Shown here: one piece after another, positions 1 to 12,497 of the stretch
Layout: the number at the start of each line of letters is the position of its first letter
Position numbering within the stretch: position 1 is the stretch's first letter
Origin: Rhynchopus sp. YZ270_cl-10
Lineage: Eukaryota > Euglenozoa > Diplonemea > Diplonemida > Diplonemidae
Direction of reading: 5' to 3'
NCBI GenBank assembly: GCA_964035575.1
Contig: OZ037861.1
Location: 744,001 to 808,000, forward strand
DNA length: 64,000 bases
Notes under the pieces: model-generated
What the model was told of the DNA's origin: nothing
The model's input: only the letters and a program-made list of their open reading frames with translations
Databases searched by the model: none
Translations under genes and position numbers: made by a program

Positions 1-11
1 CCTTTTTTTCA

Positions 12-2445
12 ATGGGATCGCCCAAGAGACATGCAGAGTTGCAGGAGGTTGTGGACCGTGTCAGCACCGGCAAACGCGTCGGCCCTGTCTTCGACGAAGC
101 CCCTGCGGAGAAGAAGCGCCGTGTCTCGGTCCCCTCCCCGAGCAAGCACGTCCACTTCGACAGCTCTGCGAACACAACCTGCGTGGCCTCGCGCATCCGC
201 CAGATCCGCCACTCCGCCGCCTCCCCCCGCACCAAGGAGAGCATCGCACACATCGGAAACGGCCGTGTCTCCGTCACCTCCGCAGCCTGGAAGACCAAGC
301 TCTTCCACGGTCTCTACGCCGCCGTCGTCACCCCCCTCACCCACGACGGACAAATCGCCCCCGAAGCCATCGATGCCTACGCAGCCAGCCTCCGCGCAGA
401 CGGCGTCAACGGCGTCTTTGTGACCGGCACCGCCGGAATGTCAATGTCCCTTTCGGTCCCAGAACGCAAGCGTCTGGTCGAATCCTGGACAAAGGCCGGG
501 GAGAAGTACAGCCTCGAAGTTCTTGCACACATTGGCGCCCAAAGTTTGGAGGATTCCAAAGAGCTGGCGAGGCACGCAGAGGAGGCAGGGGTTGTCGCCA
601 TCTCTGCTATGGCCCCGGCCTTCTTCAAGCCTGCCTCTGTGAAGGAGCTGGCTGCGTACATGCAGGAGGTTGCAGCGTGCGCGCCGAGCACCCCATTCCT
701 TTACTACCACTTCCCGGAGATCACTGGGGTGAACATTTCGATGAAGTGCGCGATGGAGGAGATGCACTCCTTGGTGCCGACGCTGCGTGGAGGGAAGTTC
801 ACCTCGAAGGATATGTGGGACCTGGGAGACACATTTGACCTTGGCAAGAGGTTGGGGGTGGAGTGGGATCTGATGATGGGATACGAAGGGCAGACGACTT
901 CGGCGCTGCCGTTGGGCGTGACAGCGCATATCGGCATTGCGTTCTCAGTGGTGGCACCGGTGTGGAACCGCATGATCCGCGCAACAGAGGCAGGTAAGCT
1001 GGACGAGGCCAACACAGAGCAGCGCATCGGACGGGCCTGGTTCAAACTCTTCGCGGACATCTCAGGGCTGTGGTCGATGACGGCAGTGACGAAGCTGATG
1101 CTTGAGGACCGAATCGGAGTGGACTTCGGAAGCATGCGGATTCCACAGAAGGGATTGACTCACGAAGAGTATGTTGATGGGGAGATTTTACCCCCATACC
1201 CCCCAATGCCGCTTGGGTAGCTTTCGAAAATGGACGCCATGATGCCTTAGTCAGGTTGTGCCCATTTTTCGTGAACACATTGTTTGTTTAGATTTTTTTC
1301 GCCGATCTTTCAAAGCAAGAATCGAGAACTTCTATGCATCTCTTAGGCCGCCGAATTAGGCAAAAAAAATTTGAGTTTGCACATTAACATTTCCACCCCC
1401 TTCCGCAGGTACAACTCCGTGTCTTCCGCCTGGAGCGCCTTCAAGCGTGAACACCCGACCCTCTTCGAACACGCAGGCCTGCTCCTCCCCGCTCACGCTC
1501 AGATCTCCGTCCCACCGCCGAGCCTTGCGGAGACGGCCCCCGAGCTCCCTGGTGTGAAGGGCAACCTGCGTGAGGAGATCCTTGTCCGCTGCGCTGCTGT
1601 CGCTGAAAGCCTTGGCACCAGTATGTACCCCCATATCACTCTCAACATGCCGAGGGCTCTCTCTCGCTCTCTCTGTATTTTCATCATTTTTTATGTGACA
1701 AATCTCTCTCTTTTCAGGCAAGGATGAGGTGCTGTCGTTGTTCCCTCATCTGATTGGTGCGCACCAGGCGCCGACCCGTTTGATCAAGGACGTGCGCCAG
1801 GCTGTCGACCACACCATTCTCAAGGCAGATGCCTCTGCCAAGGACGTCGAGAAGCTCTGCTCCGAGGCCATCACACACAACTTCTACGCTGTGTGCGTCA
1901 ACTCCCACCGCGTGGCACAGTGCGCAAAGCGTCTTGCCGGAACCGGAGTGGGTCTCGCCGCCGTTGTCGGCTTCCCCTTAGGAGCCATGGTCACACCGGC
2001 CAAGGCCTTCGAAGCTGCCGAAGCAGTGAAGCAGGGTGCCACAGAAATCGACATGGTGCTGAACGTCGGGGCCCTCAAGGAAGGTGACCTGCAGACGGTG
2101 TACGACGACATTGTGGAAGTGGTGCGTGCGTCGGGGAGCGCAAAGGTGAAGGTCATCTTCGAGACCTGTCTGCTCAACATGACTCAGGTTATTGATGCAT
2201 CGGTGATCACCGTGCTTGCAAACGCTGCCTACGTAAAGACCTCTACCGGGTTCTCTACAGGTGGTGCGACCTTGCCCGTGGTGGACGCAATGAAGGCAAC
2301 AGTAGGTGACGCATGCCTCGTCAAGGCATCGGGTGGAGTGCGTGACGCAGCAACAGCGGACAAATACCTGGCCCTCGGAGTGTCCCGGATTGGAACCAGC
2401 AGTGGTATCGCGATTGTCAGCGGGAAGACCGGGAACGGATATTAG
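12..2445 (+). CDS. Putative bifunctional N-acetylneuraminate lyase / deoxyribose-phosphate aldolase (three exons)
   Basis: Exon model 12-1168, 1409-1620, 1718-2445; 698 residues. The first part is a DapA/sialate-lyase TIM barrel that splits N-acetylneuraminate into N-acetylmannosamine and pyruvate: motif YYHFPEITG at residues 231-239 and the likely Schiff-base lysine K262 in GGKFTSKD. About 95 basic, Ser-rich residues precede it. The second part is deoxyribose-phosphate aldolase (2-deoxyribose 5-phosphate to glyceraldehyde 3-phosphate plus acetaldehyde): DHTILK, VVGFPLGA, EIDMVLN, catalytic K630 in VKTSTGF and K659 in VKASGGVR. The aldolase exon has no in-frame ATG of its own. An in-frame GTATGT donor at 1169 joins the acceptor TTCCGCAG (to 1408) in phase, and the joined HEEY continues like a lyase C-terminal helix. 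Without this splice the lyase frame runs to a stop at 1220. A second option is an ATG at 1334 with a 35-bp intron. Domain identities are firm; the fusion is inferred. Confidence 0.75.
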
Positions 2446-5400
2446 ATGCACGTTTTTTGTGCCTGCGTCCCAGAGGGGGCGTTTTGCACTATCAATTTCA
2501 CTTTTTTTTGAAAATATCCTTGAATTGGTGGTAATTTGTTGACATCAAAAATACAGAAAAAAACAATCGCGTGGAGTTCACACGAGAAAAAAAAGCGAGG
2601 TGTCTACACGTCATCAATTTTTCATTCAAACAAAAAAACAAAAAACAAAAAAAAGGTCCAAGCTATTAGCCTGACCAGATTATCAAAACAAAAAAGAAAG
2701 GTGTTCTAGCCCCCTTTTCGGCGGCAACTCATACAAACTAAGTTTTCAAAAAAGAATTTTTTTTATGGGGGGGGTTTTTTTTTTTTTGGGTCCTCTCACT
2801 CTTCGCTTGGTAAATAGCGGGGGTGTGAGGAGTTACTGTGATACGTTGTTCTTTCTCTTCCCTTTTTTCTCTCCTTTTTTTCTACAATTTATAACTTCAA
2901 ATTTCTTTTTTTCTTTTTTTTTTTTGCAGAGTCCGTTGTCTCTTGTCCCAGAGAGGTTTTTGTTGGCCTCAAAGAGGTTTCCTCTTTCGGCCAGGTAGTG
3001 GGAGCGTATTGCAGTAATAAAAAAATATCACCACAGAAATTATTTATTACACACTTTACTGGTGCTTTTTCGGAAGTCGGTCAACGACCTGTCAGCGACG
3101 TGTTCACGACCTGTCAATATCGACCCCTCTCCCGGAGTACCATTTACGCAAACAAACAAAAGACGCGCCATCAACGTGACTCTCTGTTGCCTTTCTCTTT
3201 CTCGCTCTGTCTCTCTATAGGTAGGACGTCTCGTCTACTGTGGATACGAGGGTGAGCAGTTTTTTTTAACCCTTTGAGGGCAAGGAGGGTTTTTCTTTCT
3301 TTCGTTTTTCTTTTTTTTTTGATAAATTATTGGAGCAGTGTAGTTCACAGTTGTGCAATCTCCACTGTCCCCCCTTTTTTTTTCTCCGTCGGGAGAACCA
3401 TTTTGGTGCCCCCCTTGCGTTTCATCCAAAAAACGTATACTTTTTTTTTGTGCACTTTTTTTACCCCACACAACTTCCCCCAAACGTCACCTTACTCAGA
3501 GGAACTGTACGTTCTTCTTTCAAAACTTTTCCTTTTTTTTTTTTTCCCTTTTGTGGAAATGCCGTCTGTGGGTAAAAAAATGCAGAACACTTAAAACCTA
3601 AGGACCCGATTTTGCTAAGATCACCTTGTTTTAGTTTTCTTTTAAACTCTCCATCAAACCCCCCCACAACTGGGAAAAAAAGAAAAAAAAAAAAGAAAAA
3701 AGGGGATACCTTTTATTTCCTATCTACAGCACACCCCACCACCCCCCCTTACTCGGATTGGCACATTGGTAGATAGGTCAAGGTCATGACCAGTATTTCC
3801 CTCCTACTTATATCGGTCGGTTTTTTTTGATCACCCAACCTGAGAAAAAATGTACCTACCTCCCCCCATGTCCGGACCCATTAGTGTGTTTGTCCGGCAC
3901 TTTTCTGAAAATTTTCCGACCAACACGGACATATGCACAGGACATATACACAGGGGGAGGTAGGTACAGGTCATAACCAGGTACCCCCTACTGGTCAGTT
4001 TAGTTTGTACTTCATCACAGTACATCACAGTTTCAGTTCAGGTAGGTTGACCAGTACTTAGCTTTGATCAGTCCACCGTGTGTTTGGTTCTAAGTATGGG
4101 GGATGGGTTCTCCCCCTACCTACTCGAGGGCCTTAATGGGTCTCTCCCCCCTTTTTTTGATTTGTTGTTATTTTTGATCCCTATACCTATGCGTTCATTG
4201 AATGCAATATGGTGAAAATACTTTTTTTTTTATCGTGGGCAGTCTCAAAGTGTCATGCAAAAGGGCGACCTCCCCTCGTACCGTTGCCCGCAATGATAGT
4301 AATAGGGGAAAATGCCGTTATCCAGAATACCATACGCAGTGAAGAGGAATGCCAGCTCCCGGCAAACAAGGGGGGCGTGAACAACCTCTATAAATACTGA
4401 AAAATACTGTGTATGTACGTAAGGCATGGTTCCTCTCATCTTTCATTGACTTTTTTAAAAATTATTCCTACAAAAAAGCTTGCTTTAAAGGAGAAATAGT
4501 ATTCTACCGGGTACGGTTTGCGCAAATCGTTTCCTCAAACAGGAGGATTTTTGTGCAAATCAACGAAAAACAACTTTACCTACCCGATCCTACTATTTTT
4601 TTTTTCGTGTGTGCCGTGGCAGAAGAAAATTGTAGCTGCTGTCCAGTGATAGTAGTCTAAAAAAAATCAAACAAAAAAAAAAAATTGTGGCGTGCTAGCC
4701 ACTGAGGCGTTTTGCACTGTTTTCAACGTTCTATGTTTATGTGTTTTGTTTTTCAACAGAGTTCTAGGGGGGGGTCCGGGGAGGGGGTATGGTTTCCTGT
4801 CTTTTTTGTGCTTTCATCCGGATGATGCTGGCCTGCATAAAACAGCAACCTTTTTTTTCTTCTTTGTTCTTTTTTCTTTCTTTACAACTCCTATACGTCT
4901 GCCTCTTCTGTTGTAAGGATTAGTGGAGAACATCCTCGTGTTGTGAACACTATTACAACCAAGTTTTCATAAAAGCAAAATGTCACGTGCATTTAAATAA
5001 AACGTAAGGCTTCAGTCAAGGTTAGCAGAAAGAACGGGTCCTTATGACTGTGGTCCCACTACGGTGGGTGCTTCGTCGATTGGCTGCACAACAATAACGC
5101 CAAAAAAAAGCATATAAAAAGGTTAGACCTACACCATTGGTTTTCAAAAATCTGATTTTTTTCTCGAAAATCTGGTTTATTTGAAATAACACAAACGTAC
5201 GAAAAATTTGGGGAAATTTTACAAAAAAAACTGAAACGGCTTTTTGTGGCGTTTTTTTCTTTAGCCCAAAAATGAAGCAAAAAAAAAAAGTAATCAAACG
5301 AAAACAAGTACATGAGACCCCACACTCACAACCTCTCCTCTCCCCCCTCCCATTTCCTTTCATTTCATATTTTTATTCCTACGAAGCTTGCTTTAAAGGG

Positions 5401-5948
5401 GAAATAGTATTACCGGTACGGTCGCCAATCATCCCTCAAACAGGAGGATTGTGCAATCAACGAAAAAAAACCTTTTTTCCTTTTACTTACCTACCGATCC
5501 TACTATTTCCTCAGCCTTCATACCTCACCATATCGCTGTGGAACCCTTCGTATTCGCTCATATTCAGATCCGAATAGAGGGCGACTACTGTGGTGTATTG
5601 CGTGTGTTGTGTATTGGGGTGTATTCAGATCATATTCGTCTTTCTTCGGATTCGTAGACAATACAATCTGAACATGTCATATGTATCCGAATATAGGGCG
5701 ACTACGAATTCGCCTTTGGGGTATGCGGGCCCCACCTACATACAGCATGGAACCCTTCGCCTGCGTCGCAGTACGCTGAGGGTTTGTGCTTTTCAGACTT
5801 CTCTTTTCTGACGATTGTGAATCAAGGTGACGAACAGAAGAGGCGTGGGTTGGTTCCTTCTTTGTGCACCCGGTACTTTGTTGATGTTCTCACCCCCCCA
5901 CCCTCCCTTTAGGTATCAGTGCATCTTGTTGGGGGTTTTTTTTGAAAA
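2446..5948. other. Intergenic, repeat-rich, no gene seen
   Basis: Long T and A runs dominate and no frame shows protein-like composition. Recognisable pieces: family E at 2455-2510 and 4707-4735, a foldback at about 3846-3970 with ends TGTACCTACCTCCCCC and its complement, family D at 4805-4850, family B at 4464-4596 and 5374-5508, and family F at 5567-5730. A short CCTCCCTTTAG followed by GTATCA lies about 30 bp before the next start codon and could be a 5'-UTR splice acceptor. Confidence 0.6.
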
Positions 5949-8900
5949 ATGGTGACCGGTGTGAACGCACGCCGTGGTGCTCCGTCGGCAGACTTCCATG
6001 CGCCTTCGGGTGCGCAGCGCCCTGCTGCTAAGGAGGGCTCGAACCGGACCACATGGTCGATCATTGTTGTGTCGGTTGCTGCGGCCGTGCTCTTCCTCTT
6101 CCGTGAGAACAGCAACAACACGCCCCCCGCAGCGCAGGGTGCATGTGCAACGCTTGGGCAGATGCGCCAGAAGGCACTCTCAGAGACAAACGGGAAGTTC
6201 GTGAGCGACCTCTTCGACGCAGTGTCGCCCTCGCAGCGCCAAGAGGCGCTCGGACAGAAGGGTGCGACCATGTGGATGACAGGGCTGTCAGGGTCGGGCA
6301 AGTCGACGATCGGGAAGGAGCTGGAGCGTCGTCTCGTGCTTGAGGACAGGATGCATATGTACCGTCTTGATGGTGACAACCTGCGCTTTGGGCTTTCGAA
6401 GGATCTGAAGCTGACGGCGGAGGACAGGAACGAGGCAGTGCGTCGTGCGGGTGAGGTGGCGGCACTGATGGCAGACTCGGGCACGCTGACGCTTGTGTCG
6501 CTGATCTCGCCGTACCAGAAGGACCGTGACGCAGCACGCCGTCTGCACGCAGACAAGGGCCTGACCTTCCTTGAGGTGTACGTTGAGGCACCCACGTCTG
6601 AGGTGGAGAAGCGTGACCCGAAGGGGCTGTACAAGAAGCACAGGGAGGGGAAGATCAAGGGGATGACCGGCTTCGATGCACCGTACGAGACACCACAGAA
6701 CCCTGAGATCCTGCTGAAGACACAGGAGTGCTGTGGCGACTCCGAGGTTGAGATGAAGATGACCACATGCAAGGCTGCGGCAGACACCACGAACGTGAAG
6801 TTCCAGACACACTGCCCCGAGACACTGAACGAGTGCGTCAACGCGTGTGTGCTGAAGCTGCGCAGCGAGATCAAGACCCTGGGTCTCATCAAGACTGCCG
6901 ACGGTGCCAGCAAGGGTGTGTCTGGCTCTGCCCCTTGCCCGAAGCTGGGACTTGCCGCACCTGCGTTCGAGGAGGCGAAGCCCGGCCCGGCACAGGGACA
7001 CGCAGACGGCTACCCGGACGGCACTGTGACGGAGTCGATGCTTGAGGAGGACGAGGACTACTGGACGTCTGACGCAGTGACGCGTCTGCAGCCTGTGCCC
7101 CTGCGTGACGTGGAGGTGCAGTGGGTGCAGGTGATTGGTGAGGGCTGGTCGTCGCCGCTGAAGGGACCGATGCGTGAGGGTGCGCTTGTGCAGTCGCTGC
7201 ACTTCAACTCGCTGCTGGTGGAGACGGAAGGTGCAGGTGGGAACAGCCTGCACGGTGCGGGTCCTGCGGCGACCGACTTCGGAGACTCTGAGGGTGCGAC
7301 GAACATGGTGCGCAAGGGTCACCGTGTGAGCATGCCTGTGCCTGTTGTGATCCCTGTGAACGACCAGACGAAGATGCTGATTGAGCGCAAGATCAAGCAG
7401 GCTGAGCCCGGCACACGTGTGCAGCTTGTGCTTGTGTCGCCTGCAGGAGAGCCTGTGGCTGTGCTGAACGACCCCGAGGTGTACCCCTTCCGGAAGGAGG
7501 AGATGATCGCAAGGTCGTGGGGAAGCTGGGACACGGAGCACCCGTACGTGAAGGAGAACATCTGGGAGGCTGGCAACTTCCTTCTGGGAGGTGAGCTGCA
7601 CAAGGTGCGCAGAATCAAATTCCGTGACGGGCTTGACAAGTGGCGTCTGACCCCGCAGGAGCTGCTGGCTGAGTTCAAGGCGAAGAACGCTGAGGGTGTG
7701 TACGCGTTCCAGACCAGGAACCCGACACACGCTGGACACGCGCATCTGATGAAGGACGGACGTGATCAGGTATGTTTGTTGTGTGAGTTTCTTTGTCTTG
7801 TTGTAAAGCTGCTGACGAGCTGGTGAGTGTGCGATCACGATTGTGAGCACAAGTGAGTCCCAGTGCTCTTGCCAGTAACTTTTGTGGTCAGTCACTGACC
7901 ATTTCCTCATTCACACAACACACAACCACCCACAGCTCGTGAAGAGAGGATACAAGAACCCTGTGTTGTGGCTGTCGCCTCTGGGAGGATGGACCAAGGG
8001 AGACGACGTGCCGCTGGACGTGCGTGTGAAGCAGCACCAGGCTGTGCTTGACGAGGGCATGCTTGACCCTGCCTGGACTGTGCTTGCCATCTGGCCGTCC
8101 CCGATGGTGTACTCTGGACCGACTGAGGTATGTGCACGATGTGAGAACACGCACACAGTGCAAGCAACCACACCCGCACCATGTGCACACACCCATACCA
8201 CCCGTGTGATTCCACAACACACCACCACATGTGTACTATACTCCGTTCAGGCGTTACCCACTCTAAATCTGTAATCAAACACCACCACACAACATGACAG
8301 GTGCAATGGCACGCAAAGTCGCGTCGTGTTGCTGGTGCGGACTTCTTCATTGTGGGACGTGACCCTGCTGGTCTGTCGTACTCGGACAACTACACGAAGG
8401 AGCACGGACAGAAGAAGGCGGAGGACGTGTACCACGCAGACCACGGCCGTTACGTGCTGCAGGTGTCGCCTGGCATGGACAAGATGGGTCTGCTTGCAAG
8501 CGGAGCTGTGCACTACGACAAGACAGACGGAAACATGAAGCCGAAGCCGAAGGGGATCTCGAAGGAGGACTTTGAGAAGCGCTTCCTTGCAATCTCTGGG
8601 TCGAAGATGCGTGCCATGGGGAAGAAGATGGTTGACATCTGCGACTCGCTTGAGGCCATCCCCGAGACGTGGGCAAAGGACCCGTCGTGTGTGCCGCCGA
8701 AGTTCATGGTGAAGAGGGGTTGGGAGATCATGAGGGAGTACTACACGAACAAGGACAAGGCAGAGGTGAAGGAGAACGCTGTGCTGCAGTCGAAGCAGCG
8801 CCCGCAGATCTCGGACAACTCCGAGTGGGAGTACCCGACCAAGGTGGGTCTGAAGGGGAACCAGTTTGCTGTGTACCTCAAGGTATGTTTGTGTTGATGT

Positions 8901-9736
8901 TTGCACTCTCTGTGCACTGTTTACCCCCACCTCACCACAACCCTCCCACAGAACGAGGCTGGAGAGCGCATCTCGCCGTGGCACGACGTTCCCCTGAAGA
9001 CAGGGGACGTGTACAACATGGTTGTGGAGTTCCCGAAGGGCACGAACGCGAAGTTCGAGGTGCAGAAGGAGCTGCCGTTCAACCCGATCAAGCAGGACCT
9101 GAAGAAGGGTGTTGCACGTTACTACACATACGGAATGTCCTTCTTCAACAACGGGCTCTTCCCGCAGACATGGGAGGACTCGTCGCTGAAGGACGAGGCA
9201 GGGAACTTCGGAGACAACGACCCGCTTGACGTGATGGAGGTATGCATAACAAACCACCCACCTTGGAGTTAAACACAACACAACATCCCCACCACAGATC
9301 GGTTCCAAGGCCTTCCCAATGGGTTCCATCGTGCCCGTGAAGATCCTCGGATCCCTGGGCCTCATCGACTCTGACGAGACCGACCACAAGGTACCCTTTA
9401 CTCCCCACACACACGACCACCACATCCACCACACAGCTGATCGCAATTGCAGTGTCGGACCCTGACGCTGACAAGATCAACGACATCCAGACCCTGCGCC
9501 AGGTGAAGGGCACTGAGTTCGTGGAGCGCATTGTGGAGTGGCTGCGCAGGTACAAGACGACCGACAAGTCGAAGCCGGACGAGGCGAAGCTGAACCAATT
9601 CCTGAAGGACGGGGAGTACCAGTCTGTGGAGGAGGCGGAGAAGGTCATTGCGCACACACACAAGAGGTGGCAGCTGCTCCGCGACGGGAAGACCGACGCG
9701 TCCGAGAAGACCAAGGAGTTCTGGCTGAAGAAGTAG
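5949..9736 (+). CDS. Trifunctional APS kinase - ATP sulfurylase - inorganic pyrophosphatase, membrane-anchored, copy 1
   Basis: Six exons: 5949-7769, 7936-8127, 8301-8882, 8952-9239, 9298-9390, 9437-9736; all junctions are phase 0; 1091 residues. It makes PAPS from sulfate and ATP, and the pyrophosphatase pulls the sulfurylase reaction forward. Residues 1-60 hold a short cytosolic stretch and a hydrophobic segment ([15 protein letters not shown]), a likely signal anchor. The APS kinase P-loop GLSGSGKST is at 112-120. A Cys-rich linker (ECCGD, TTCKAA, THCPE, NECVNAC) follows the kinase. ATP sulfurylase has RNPTHAGH at 590-597, [12 protein letters not shown] and IVGRDPAG. The pyrophosphatase has FPQTWED and the metal-binding DNDPLDV near 953-959. 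The triple fusion is known from heterokonts. From 6130 to 9733 I see no difference from the gene at 12498, introns included. The start is the first ATG of the open frame and lies just before the anchor. Confidence 0.93.
6130..9733 (+). repeat. Near-perfect 3.6-kb duplication, unit 1 (partner 12670-16273)
   Basis: The block covers the catalytic part of the PAPS gene with all five introns. Offset to the partner is 6540 bp throughout. Comparing lines by eye I found no mismatch, even in introns. Identity starts just after the codons of the membrane anchor and stops at the last codon: this copy reads TAG where the partner reads GAG and then TAG. Outside the block the flanks are unrelated. This points to a very recent duplication or to gene conversion confined to the catalytic part. 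Confidence 0.93.
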
Positions 9737-12497
9737 TAGGGCCAGCACACCCCGTTTTTTTTTTCTTCTCCAAATTTTCGAATCCTTTTTTGCCACCATT
9801 ACTTAATGAAGTAACGGCCTGGGTCCATACGATATATTTTACTTTTTTTTGAAAGACGAGGTTTTCTTCCAAGGAGGTCAACCTCTGATCTCAAACCCGC
9901 ACTCACCTGAAGATATGCACCTCCACGAGCATGACGTGACGATACGCCGCGCTCGGATGCTGCAATTTAATGAAGGAAAAAAAAGAAGAAACAAAAGAAA
10001 AACGCAAAGCGAAAAATGGTTGTAGGTTTGTTATAGCTTACGATGTTTGGGTGATTTTTGCTGTTGTATTTTTGTTTTTGTTTTTTTTTGGTGAAGGTGG
10101 CTCAGCGCAGTGAGGCTTAGTTTCATCTGCGGCACTTTCCTCTCAGAGTTTTTTCCTTTTTTTTCCTTTTTTTTTGTTTTCCGCAGGAGGTATTTATTCC
10201 TGTGCCTTTCAAGGTTGGAGAAAAAAAACTGCATTCTCGATGCACTCTAGAAAATCATGGACAGGAAAAACACCGTGCTGCAGAAAGCAAAAAAAAAGAA
10301 AAAAAAATCCCCCCCAACATTTGTCCTTTCGGTGTGAATTTTATCAAAAAAAAGAAAACATAATTTCAAAAAAAAAAAAAAAAAAAACTGCCTGTTAGTA
10401 TCCCTAGCCCCTTTTGGGTGACATTTGAGGACATAAAACCCACTTTTTTTTTTTTTTTGTTTTGGTGTACGCATCTTTGGTGCCCTTACTATTACAAAAA
10501 CACATATTTTTTTTTTTCGAGAGAGAAAAAAACGAAAACGAAAAAGGATAGGGTGGAGAAGAAGAAAAAATAGTGGAACACACTCTAGGGTGGCTACACT
10601 AATACAACCAAGTTTCTAAAAAAAAAAAGACAGTGGGAGATTGCTACTCCAACAATTTATCAAAAATAAGAAATAAAGATCATCGGTTCTGTGTTCTTCT
10701 CTTGGCTGGGAGGGGGGGTGTTTTTTTTGTTGTACACACCACCCTTGTAACTTAGGTATTACGATTAACTCCATCCTTTTTGCAATGATTTGACATGTAT
10801 TTCATGCAAAAAGGCATGTGACTTACTACAGCACGTTACCGTTTTTTTTTTTTTTGCCTGTTGCGTAGTAAATAATATAGCATGTTGTACTCGGGTTATA
10901 CCATGGCTTTATCGTGTATTTGTGTTTGCCATTTCCCCCCCCCATTTCCCCCCCGCAGGTTCTCCCTGACCCCTCCGTGTTCACGTGTAAGAAGAAAATT
11001 GGAGTATATGCAGATGATGTGTTTGCACGGTCCTCCCAGGGCTTTCTCAATTAGCCGAGAAGCACAAAGTGGATTGGGGTGAGCGTAGTTATCCAATTTC
11101 AATTTTTTTTTTATTTTTGAAAATTTGTAAAAAAGTAATTAAGGGTGATTTGTGTGTGGTGCCTCTTTCCCATTTTTTTTTAAAAATAGGTGACGAAGAG
11201 CCTAAGCAGGAGAGGTTTAGGTTCATCTTATTTTTTGTTTCTTGCTTTTCTTTTTGAATTTTTTTTTTTTTTGGTCTAAATTCTGATGTTCTGGTCGTCG
11301 CACCAAAAGGTACACGACGTTGAAGTAAATTACTTTACTTGTGGTTTTACCTGTCATTTTTTTTTTTTATTTGTGTTTAAGCTGTACGCTTACGTTTTTA
11401 CGTGCGCCACAAGTAAACTATTTTCACAAGTAAAATTACATGTAAAACCTCGGGTAAAGTCATTTACTTCAACGTCGCGTACCCCGGTCACAAAAGAGGG
11501 GGGGGTTTTTGTTCAACTTTTTTCATCAGAATTTTTTTTTTTTTTTTTTTTTTGCAGATTTGCTGCTTCGTCATAGCGCGCAACAGCAATGTATGCAATA
11601 CAAAAGAAAAGCATATATTGGTGTGTGGCTGAACGGGTGCACAGTGTACGCAAGAAAGTACTCCCCCCTTCAGTCACCCCATTTTTTTACTGGGGCTGCT
11701 GTGTCATGTGTACCGTAAGTAGTGCTGAGAAATATCCACAAGAGTTGCTGTGGGATGTGCACCGAAAGCGCTGGTTGGGGTGTGTCCACCCCCGGTTCAA
11801 CCGGTCATTGTACTAAGGTATACGGATACGGTGTCATGAAAGGGATTTTTTTTGTATTTTCAAGCCAACTTTGTTTTTAGCAATGCGGCAGAGCGAGTTA
11901 ATAAGAAGGTGTGGATGCCGTGTGTGTTCCGTTATCGATGTATACCCTTCCCCCCTCCTAAAACCCCTTCCCATATGGCAAGCCAACTAAAAAGAATATT
12001 TTTTTTTATTTTTTCGTTTCGCGTGGAGAAGAAAAATCAGAGGCAGTTTAAAAAAACAAAAGACAGCACCTTCCCCCCGCACCTTTTTTTCCACCCTCTA
12101 CAGTGTCTGAAAAATCCAAAAAAAAACGCACCCCGACAAAATCCTGACAAAGTTACCCTTTCTTTTGGACTCCGCCACACCGAAAGAAACAGACAGTGTC
12201 TGCATGGTGTACAGATGTACACCTTCTTCTAACGGACGCAGCACTCAAGGAGAGGGGCCATGGGACGCACCTTGAGGTGGATGGTGCGAGGTTCGTTTGT
12301 AGGGCGTACTTATCCCCGCCACCCCTAGGCATACACTCGATGCGAATCGTCTTTGGGAGCACCACCACCTCCGGTACACCAGTATTTTTATTTTACGCAC
12401 ACTACTTTGTGGAAAGTGTCACGTCGTTCACTCACCTAACCGTGCTCCGCACCACCCCCTGATCATCACCTTCCCCACAGGTATCAAAAGAGAGAGT
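9737..12497. other. Intergenic, repeat-rich, no gene seen
   Basis: Mostly homopolymer-rich sequence. It holds family A copies at 10095-10130 and 11189-11230, family I pieces at 10571-10671, the hairpin MITE at 11309-11483 and a family C copy at 11780-11870. From 12190 to 12480 base composition is more balanced, but I recognise no protein. The tract CCTTCCCCACAG before GTATCA ends 16 bp before the next ATG and may be a 5'-UTR acceptor like the one before 5949. Confidence 0.55.
11309..11483. mobile_element. MITE-like foldback, TIR family GAAGTAAATKACTT
   Basis: The ends GGTACACGACGTTGAAGTAA and TTACTTCAACGTCGCGTACC are inverted copies, and the pairing continues inward (TTACTTGTGGTTTTAC against GTAAAACCTCGGGTAAAG). 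There is no coding capacity. Relatives are at 39142-39629 and 48850-48946, with a partial one at about 37550-37612. A non-autonomous DNA transposon family is the simplest reading. Confidence 0.7.

Noticed and set aside
1334-1408. Separate aldolase gene starting at ATG 1334 with a 35-bp intron
   Set aside because: It is in phase but needs an intron shorter than any other seen and a weak GTTTGC donor; the GTATGT fusion model fits better. It remains the main alternative.
4464-4596. tRNA or 5S rRNA gene in family B
   Set aside because: No cloverleaf, no GGTTCRANYC box B and no 5S internal control region could be found.
6288-7910. 540-codon open frame on the minus strand over the PAPS gene (and its twin at 12828-14450)
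   Set aside because: It mirrors a GC-rich coding exon with strong codon bias, its translation is His/Leu/Arg-rich without domains, and it runs through an intron of the sense gene.
8247-9446. 399-codon minus-strand frame over the pyrophosphatase exons (and its twin at 14787-15986)
   Set aside because: It crosses several sense introns and shows no recognisable domain; a shadow of the real gene.
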